DNA of 64,000 nt from Paenibacillus taichungensis (GTDB lineage Bacteria > Bacillota > Bacilli > Paenibacillales > Paenibacillaceae): the NCBI RefSeq assembly GCF_003287275.1, contig NZ_QEVW01000015.1, positions 1-64,000 on the forward strand, written 5' to 3'. This document shows, in pieces, positions 58,995 to 64,000 of the stretch (position 1 is its first letter; every line of letters starts with the position of its first letter). A program made the position numbers and the translations under genes. The notes beneath the pieces are model-generated. The model saw only the letters and a program-made list of their open reading frames with translations. It did not search any database and had not been told where the DNA came from.

Positions 58995-59489
58995 ATGAAA
59001 GGCGTACTAAAGGAATTTAAAGAATTTGCTGTACGTGGCAACGTCATTGATCTGGCGGTCGGTGTTATTATCGGGGCTGCTTTTGGTAAAATTGTCACGT
59101 CCCTCGTGAATGATATTATCATGCCACCGGTAGGTAAACTGCTTGGAGGCATTGATTTCAGTCAGAAGATCATTAATTTGGATCGGGATATGAAAACAGC
59201 CAGTGGACAGGAGATCACAACTCTTGCTCAAGCCAATGAGGCTGGCGCTACGGTGATTGCCTATGGGCAGTTTATCAACGTGATGATTGATTTTCTCATC
59301 GTCGCTTTCTGTATTTTCATGTTGGTGAAAGGTATCAATTACATCAAAAGCAAAGAACACAAAAAGCCCGAGCCGCAAAAAACGACCAAGGCTTGCAAAT
59401 ACTGTCTGTCCGAAATTCCGGCTGCAGCTACTCGCTGTTCGCACTGTACTTCACAGCTGGAAGCAGAAGGTAGCGGAGCAACAGCTTAA
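58995..59489 (+). CDS. mscL: Large-conductance mechanosensitive channel MscL with C-terminal zinc ribbon
   Basis: 164 residues. Opens under membrane tension to release solutes during hypoosmotic shock. N-terminal FKEFAVRGNVIDLAVGVIIG with the pore helix and second span LIVAFCIFMLVKGIN are typical. The C-terminus has Cys134, Cys137, Cys148 and Cys151 in C-x-x-C pairs (ACKYC and RCSHC), a zinc ribbon that E. coli MscL lacks; some Bacillota MscL carry it. GGAG precedes the ATG. Confidence 0.95.
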   Translation: MKGVLKEFKEFAVRGNVIDLAVGVIIGAAFGKIVTSLVNDIIMPPVGKLLGGIDFSQKIINLDRDMKTASGQEITTLAQANEAGATVIAYGQFINVMIDFLIVAFCIFMLVKGINYIKSKEHKKPEPQKTTKACKYCLSEIPAAATRCSHCTSQLEAEGSGATA

Positions 59490-59678
59490 TCGATTCCATG
59501 CTTCAAGTTCATCATAATTTAAAGTGTACCCAAACTCTGTATAGAGAACAGTAGCGGATAATTGTGAATATATAAAGGTTTATGTAAAAGAACTCCTGCT
59601 CGATCTGTCCGTCATGCTTCTTCATCCGTGTTGTTGCAATCCCGCACGGGGCGGGTGGAATCAAATCGGCTCCCACAT

Positions 59679-59716
59679 GAAAGGTCTCACCGTAAAGGTG
59701 GGGCCTTTCTTTATCT
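59679..59716 (+). terminator. Terminator downstream of mscL
   Basis: GAAAGGTCTCACC-GTAAA-GGTGGGGCCTTTC then TTTATC, 190 nt after mscL. An extra CCCGC / GCGGG hairpin lies at about 59641-59654, so a short untranslated RNA is possible. Confidence 0.75.
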
Positions 59717-59775
59717 CACAAGCAGGGTATGTTGCTCTACTGTCATTGTTATCTTACGCTCACCATGCTTACAAA

Positions 59776-60078
59776 CTAGAATCGACGCGGCAACAAGTGT
59801 TCCAAAATCGACTTCAAATCCCGATCTTCCTTATAAACCTCTTCCCCAGTATCGAGCTCTGTTACTCGGATATAATCAAAATTCATCGAGGCATCCACAG
59901 GTTTGAACAACAATTGGCTCTCGTCTTCCAAACGTACGTTGAATCCCATATCCTTAAACATCGTGGTTAGCTGGCTATTCGCCGGTTCCTGACCCTGTCC
60001 AACAAATATAAGACCTCTCAGACTTTTACGTTCCTGAGGTTGCGGATAAATGACCTGAAAGTGTACAATGCATTCCAT
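59776..60078 (-). CDS. Small protein of unknown function
   Basis: 100 residues, soluble, mixed alpha/beta by pattern (RGLIFVGQG; FKDMGFNVRLEDESQLLFKP; FDYIRVTEL). It is convergent with mscL and ends just after the hairpin region. GGGG lies about 10 nt before the ATG at 60078. No known domain. Confidence 0.7.
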   Translation of the reverse strand: MECIVHFQVIYPQPQERKSLRGLIFVGQGQEPANSQLTTMFKDMGFNVRLEDESQLLFKPVDASMNFDYIRVTELDTGEEVYKEDRDLKSILEHLLPRRF

Positions 60079-60157
60079 AAGATGGTTCCCCTTTCGTTTA
60101 AAACATACTTTGTGAAATTTTGAACTTTAAAACTTGCTATATAAGGAGATACGTATC

Positions 60158-60853
60158 ATGACCCCAGAACGTTTCGACATTTACGACGATCAGCAAAATT
60201 GGATAGGTACAGAGCTGCGCAGCGTGGTCCATGCCAAGGGATTCTGGCACTGTTCATTCCACTGCTGGATCGTGCGAGACGAAGGCTCACAGCGGTTGGT
60301 TCTATTTCAGCGAAGACGGGATATCAAGGATACCTTCCCCGGATGTTACGACATTACCGCAGCAGGACACCTCACAGCCGGCGAACAGTTGCATGAGGCC
60401 AGTCGTGAGCTCGAGGAAGAACTCGGCGTACAAGCGCCTTTTGAAACACTGACCTACCTGTTGAAGGCAAGACAGCAACTTGAAGGGCAGGTTCGTGGTG
60501 TACATTTTTTCGATCGGGAATTCAGCTCTGTTTTTGGACTGTGCTTGAACCAGCCTCTCGAAGCCTATACCTTGCAGGCAAGCGAAGTCGACAGCCTCTA
60601 CGAAGTGCCTTTGGATGACCTGATTGCCTTGTTCCGTGGCGAAATCCATGTGATTCAAGCCGCAGGTGTGCAAGCCGCTCAGCCAGCGTCCGACCCAGCG
60701 GATCAGGCAAATAGTAATTCTGTTCCTCTTCCCGTTCAAACACGTCACATGCGCGAGATTAGAGCAGCCGAGTTCGTGCCACACGGTACGGAATATTATA
60801 TTGATGTACTTGAAGCGTTAGTTCACTTGCCCAAAACTAACCAATTTGCCTAG
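60158..60853 (+). CDS. NUDIX hydrolase
   Basis: 231 residues from the ATG at 60158 (AAGGAG 9 nt before). Nudix box GHLTAGEQLHEASREL then EEELGV; there are six residues between the first Glu and RE where the usual pattern has seven. The N-terminal part (FWHCSFHCWIVRDEG) and the DITAAGHL lead-in resemble the isopentenyl-diphosphate-isomerase-like NUDIX group. It may hydrolyse a nucleoside diphosphate derivative; substrate unknown. Long Ala/Gln-rich insert near 165-190. Confidence 0.88.
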   Translation: MTPERFDIYDDQQNWIGTELRSVVHAKGFWHCSFHCWIVRDEGSQRLVLFQRRRDIKDTFPGCYDITAAGHLTAGEQLHEASRELEEELGVQAPFETLTYLLKARQQLEGQVRGVHFFDREFSSVFGLCLNQPLEAYTLQASEVDSLYEVPLDDLIALFRGEIHVIQAAGVQAAQPASDPADQANSNSVPLPVQTRHMREIRAAEFVPHGTEYYIDVLEALVHLPKTNQFA

Positions 60854-61033
60854 GATAAAGTTACGTTCATAGCTTCATTTTCTCAAAAATAGCATGAATT
60901 CATACCCTATTACATTAGCTCAACAGGGAACATTTGCTGTGATGAACATCACTGCTTCTGTTAACTAACATGAAGAGGCGTCTGCCTCATGGCAACGCCT
61001 GCTTCCTTTAAGCATGTATTTTGGAGTTCATAC

Positions 61034-61825
61034 TCACTCTGAAGGTACTGACCAATAACGTGCCGAGAGGTTTTGGTATCGAGGCCCGTACCGTGACTCC
61101 AGTTCCTCCCCCATGTCCTGCTCCAGTTCATACAACACCAATTCCTGAGCAAAATGATTCATCAGCAGTCCGGTCATGACCGGATGTTCTGTTACCATCG
61201 CTTGAGTGGCGCAAGATTCCCCGCGCATCCCTAACATGCACCAACGACGATCTACCACTAAAGAGAACTTTCGGCCATTACCTGCTCCGTATGAAGGCAA
61301 ACCAGGCCAAGGAGCGGGCTGATCCAAAATCCCCTCTCCACCATCACATGACCATAACAGGCGCACGCCTCTGTCTTCAGCACGCTGCAAGTCGGCACGC
61401 AACAACTCCGCTTCCTCACGCCACACGTCCACCACAATCTCATGTTTGGCCTCAGCCAGTTCACGGCTTAGATTCTCAAATACATTTTTGTCGCCTTCAA
61501 TGTTGTAAAAGACCGGCTTCTCCGGCTCATGCTGCGGCATGCTGCTCTGCACATATTCAAGAGATGCACGCATCTGACCGGAGATCATGCTTGTCATCTC
61601 CTCAGGCTTCAAGACACTGTATTTCGCAGGCTCGCCTGCGCTGCAACGCAGGAATCCCCGCTGTTCAAGCCGTTGCAGGGTTGCATATACATTGGAACGG
61701 GACACACCCAGCCTTTTTGCAACCTCATATCCCGAGGCCGAGCCTTGACGAGCGAGTTCCACCATAATTTTAGATTCCATCTCGGTAAACCCCAGATGAC
61801 GCAAATGATGCAGCAGTTGGTCCAT
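61034..61825 (-). CDS. TrmB-family transcriptional regulator
   Basis: 263 residues from the ATG at 61825 (GGGGGGAC before). Winged helix at 1-70: LRHLGFTEMESKIMVELARQ and KRLGVSRSNVYATLQRLEQRGF. A C-terminal effector part (about 100-240) resembles TrmB sugar-sensing domains, with WREEAELLRADLQRAEDRGVRL (in parts). TrmB proteins are typical of archaea but also occur in Bacillota, controlling sugar uptake. The gene follows the zinc-ribbon protein gene with a 68-nt gap and may be co-transcribed with it. Confidence 0.88.
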   Translation of the reverse strand: MDQLLHHLRHLGFTEMESKIMVELARQGSASGYEVAKRLGVSRSNVYATLQRLEQRGFLRCSAGEPAKYSVLKPEEMTSMISGQMRASLEYVQSSMPQHEPEKPVFYNIEGDKNVFENLSRELAEAKHEIVVDVWREEAELLRADLQRAEDRGVRLLWSCDGGEGILDQPAPWPGLPSYGAGNGRKFSLVVDRRWCMLGMRGESCATQAMVTEHPVMTGLLMNHFAQELVLYELEQDMGEELESRYGPRYQNLSARYWSVPSE

Positions 61826-61893
61826 ATTCCCGTCCCCCCATGCTGTAAGCAACCAGCGCTGCCACACAATGATACGGCAGCGCATCTACTGCA

Positions 61894-62685
61894 TCAGATC
61901 TGTTCTGCTCCGCAGCGTGGGCACCATTTCGAACCCTTAGGCAGCTCTGCTGCACAAATCTGACAATTCACCATTTCGCGCGGCACTTCGGTCTGTACCT
62001 CCACTGTGTTCACGATCGGATTATTTTCTTTCCAGTACCGAATGCGCTCATCCAGCTCCTGCTGGCGCTCACGCTCCCGTTGCATTTCTTCATCCCGACG
62101 GCGTTCCCACTCGGCATCGAATGCTTCCTTCTCCTCTTGGGTAAACTCCGTACTGTTATACTCGGATTCGGTCTCCAGGTCCGCAATGGACGGAATTACT
62201 GTGTGATACGGCTCAGCTTCCTCCAGTTCCTCTTCAACTGGCGCATCATAGATTGGTCGCTCCGGGCTTTGGGCCACGGCTGCTTCCTGTCTCGCAGGGT
62301 TTGTCGCCCCTACAGATGCTGCTGCGGGTTTGAATTCACCAAGCTTGCGTCCGCATTTCGGACAGAAGTTGGCATCCAGTGAAGCGACGTGACCACACTC
62401 GCATAAGCGCTCATTTTTGAGTTGTGCAATCTTGTTGCGCAGTCCATCGATCTCATCCTGCAATTCATCGCACAGCCCCGATAGATCCACCATCTCTTTT
62501 TCGGCACGCGTCATGTCCTGTGCGCGATAACCTTCATAGAAGATACGACCCATATCTGTAAAATGGACTTCCTGTTCCTGCTGCAAGCCCACAATCTGAT
62601 TATTTATTTTTCCGATTTCAACGGCGTGCTGGGCACGCTCTGTTGCTTTGTTTGCTCCGTTCTTAATCCGTTGAAGCAGTTTCAT
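61894..62685 (-). CDS. Zinc-ribbon protein with coiled coil and charged linker
   Basis: 263 residues. A coiled coil fills 10-90. Two zinc ribbons are seen: Cys95, Cys97, Cys108, Cys111 (CECG...CPKCG) and Cys241, Cys244, Cys255, Cys258 at the C-terminus. Between them lies a Glu-rich, Arg-rich helical linker. Such a layout suggests a scaffold or regulator, but no family name fits. It shares the strand and probably the transcript with the TrmB regulator. GGAGGAG precedes the ATG. Confidence 0.82.
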   Translation of the reverse strand: MKLLQRIKNGANKATERAQHAVEIGKINNQIVGLQQEQEVHFTDMGRIFYEGYRAQDMTRAEKEMVDLSGLCDELQDEIDGLRNKIAQLKNERLCECGHVASLDANFCPKCGRKLGEFKPAAASVGATNPARQEAAVAQSPERPIYDAPVEEELEEAEPYHTVIPSIADLETESEYNSTEFTQEEKEAFDAEWERRRDEEMQRERERQQELDERIRYWKENNPIVNTVEVQTEVPREMVNCQICAAELPKGSKWCPRCGAEQI

Positions 62686-63030
62686 GACTTCTCCTCCTCT
62701 GTCCCGTCAGAAGTTGAATCTTTTGATTCAACACCCATTTGTTCCAAAACTCATTTTCATTTGATTTTTTTATAGTATATAACTTATACGATATCATGCC
62801 AAAAAGTTGCGAAATCTCGCGTGAATGCCCGTTTTCTGCCGATGCTGGATGAATTCGGGGGCTTTCGTCAGGACCATACGTTCGGGTATAATGAAGCTTT
62901 GGCCCTGCTGATCCGCCTAATTGGGCGGTTATCCCTATCATACCAATTTACAATGCGATTGTGAAAAGGGCAAATGAATTACTTTTAAGCCGGGATAGTC
63001 CTATCCCTGAATGCATATAGAGGTGGATGA
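62686..63030. other. Divergent intergenic region with two hairpins
   Basis: CCGCC-TAATTG-GGCGG lies at about 62913-62928 and GGGATAG-TC-CTATCCC at 62992-63007, the latter 24 nt before the helicase ATG. No gene is supported; a 92-codon minus-strand frame here overlaps the zinc-ribbon promoter and has no motif. Confidence 0.45.
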
Positions 63031-64000
63031 ATGATGTTAAGTCCGAACTCAACGTTTTACCCCCGTCCGCTTGGGGTTACCCCGGCAGCATCCCTGCCCC
63101 AGTCCCCTTCAGCTCCGCTGGAGACCAGTAGGCAACTCGTTGCCAGCGATGAACGGGATGCACCTTATTTTCGCGCTCTGGAAGAGGTGGGCATCCGTCT
63201 GAACGGACCCCAGATCTCAGCGGTCCGCCATGGCAAAGGCCCCCTGTTGACTCTCGCAGGAGCTGGCTGCGGCAAAACAACCGTACTGGCTGCACGAGCC
63301 GGCTACCTGATGGAGGTTAGTGGTGCTCACGCGGGAAGCATCCTGCTGGTGACGTTCACGAACAAAGCTGCCACGGAGATGAAGGACCGCATTGCATCGC
63401 TGCCTGGTATTCGTCCCGCAGCCGCACGAGCGGTGCAGGCCCGTACATTCCACTCGTTTGCGCTGACGCTGCTGCGTCATTACGGCGTGCAGGAGGAAAT
63501 TTTTGGTGAGTCCCGTGCGCAGCATACGGTGCTTAAGATGCTTCTGCGTCAGAGTGGCATGAGTGAGGCTTTTCAGCCTGAGAGTCTGCTGGCTATGCTG
63601 TCCGCTTGGAAAATGCAAGGCTCAGAGACGAGCGATCTTCCCGAGAAATCACAGGAGGAACGGGATGCCAAACGTGTTCTCCTTGGTTATGAAGCCTGGA
63701 AACGGGATCGCAACAAAATGGATTTTGATGATATTTTGCTGCGAGCTGCCGCTCTGCTTCGTGATCCTGCTGTACTGGGGCCGCTTCAGCAGCGTTTTCA
63801 GTACATCATGGTCGATGAGTTCCAGGATACCAACAGTCTGCAATATGAAATTGTACAAAAACTGGCTGCCGCCCATCGCAACCTGATGGTTGTGGGAGAC
63901 GATGACCAGACGATCTATACGTTTAATGGGGCACGGCAGGAATCCATTTTGGAATTCGATAAAGTTTACCCCGGTGCACGCATCGTGACGCTGGATATCA
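63031..64000 (+). CDS. UvrD/Rep-type DNA helicase, 3' end cut by window edge
   Basis: 323 codons from the ATG at 63031 (AGAGGTGGA before); the frame stays open to the edge. Superfamily 1A helicase: Q motif L-N-G-P-Q (57-61), Walker A AGAGCGKT (76-83; Cys where Ser is usual), motif Ia VTFTNKAATEMKDR, Walker B VDEFQD (261-266), motif III VGDDDQTIYTFNGA. About 50 residues before the Q motif are extra and Pro-rich, unlike PcrA. It unwinds DNA with ATP; its role (repair or other) cannot be set without the rest. Confidence 0.94.
   Translation, partial: MMLSPNSTFYPRPLGVTPAASLPQSPSAPLETSRQLVASDERDAPYFRALEEVGIRLNGPQISAVRHGKGPLLTLAGAGCGKTTVLAARAGYLMEVSGAHAGSILLVTFTNKAATEMKDRIASLPGIRPAAARAVQARTFHSFALTLLRHYGVQEEIFGESRAQHTVLKMLLRQSGMSEAFQPESLLAMLSAWKMQGSETSDLPEKSQEERDAKRVLLGYEAWKRDRNKMDFDDILLRAAALLRDPAVLGPLQQRFQYIMVDEFQDTNSLQYEIVQKLAAAHRNLMVVGDDDQTIYTFNGARQESILEFDKVYPGARIVTLDI

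Noticed and set aside
60975..60999. Hairpin AGGCGT...ACGCCT after the TrmB gene as a terminator
   Set aside because: Imperfect stem and no T-run on the minus strand; not counted as a terminator.
62663..62941. 92-codon minus-strand frame overlapping the zinc-ribbon gene start
   Set aside because: It covers the likely promoter and overlaps the zinc-ribbon start codon; no supporting motif.
1..64000. Mobile elements, phage genes or tRNA
   Set aside because: No transposase, integrase, long terminal inverted repeats or cloverleaf sequences were found in reading both strands; no clear shift in composition.

Overview
The window looks like chromosome from a Bacillota soil bacterium, most probably Paenibacillus. 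This is inferred from strong AGGAGG-type ribosome binding sites, frequent GTG and TTG starts, moderate G+C, a ctaCDEFG cytochrome caa3 oxidase cluster, a guanine-riboswitch xpt-pbuX operon, an SdpI-type protein, a GH8 endoglycosidase, and a sugar ABC importer with no ATPase gene of its own. I see no rRNA, tRNA, CRISPR array, insertion sequence or prophage. The window cuts one gene at each end: an exported repeat protein at the left and a UvrD-type helicase at the right.

Layout. 1-7.7 kb: two exported repeat proteins, MFS pumps, a MarR regulator, small membrane proteins and a GNAT acetyltransferase. 7.9-13.6 kb: a free methionine sulfoxide reductase, a MerR/TipAS-like regulator, then a leftward MerR, MFS, UspA, aldehyde dehydrogenase set. 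13.7-18.6 kb: an SdpI-like protein, a zinc/cadmium P-type ATPase with its divergent ArsR regulator and operator, and an AI-2E-family permease. 18.8-23.5 kb: a redox group (LLM flavin oxidoreductase, ArsR, flavodoxin-fold NAD(P)H oxidoreductase, MarR, nitroreductase, DUF523). 23.5-30.9 kb: an ECF sigma factor with a membrane-bound partner, a methyltransferase, a MATE pump behind a tandem TetR-like operator, a FlxA-like protein, an ABM monooxygenase, and an MFS/UPF0303 pair. 30.9-40.5 kb: an IclR regulator, then the main catabolic locus. 40.7-46.6 kb: a TraB/GumN protein and a GntR-controlled ABC-2 operon. 46.7-53.4 kb: a His-rich membrane protein, a beta/gamma-crystallin-like protein and the caa3 oxidase cluster. 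53.7-64 kb: methionine aminopeptidase, small proteins, pbuX-xpt with its riboswitch, MscL with a zinc ribbon, a NUDIX protein, a TrmB/zinc-ribbon pair and the helicase.

The most coherent system runs from 31.9 to 40.5 kb. A secreted GH8 endoglycosidase (chitosanase/beta-glucanase type) would cut a polymer outside the cell. A two-permease ABC importer with a lipoprotein binding protein would bring in the oligosaccharides. A BadF-type sugar kinase and a GH4 6-phospho-glycosidase would process them inside. A LacI regulator is encoded in the same operon. Three copies of one 22-bp palindrome (halves AAAGTTAAAGC / GCTTTAACTTT) sit just downstream of good sigma-A promoters, two before the transporter operon and one before the GH8 gene. 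They tie the locus into one inferred regulon. A kinase plus GH4 with no PTS suggests ATP-dependent phosphorylation of an imported disaccharide, an unusual route that is worth testing.

Other notable signals are two small regulators (MarR at 21.7 kb, ArsR at 20.4 kb) whose promoters place the transcription start at or beside the ATG, which suggests leaderless mRNAs; a shared MarR operator; a 26-bp GntR operator over a -10 box; and a guanine riboswitch about 200 nt upstream of its likely terminator.
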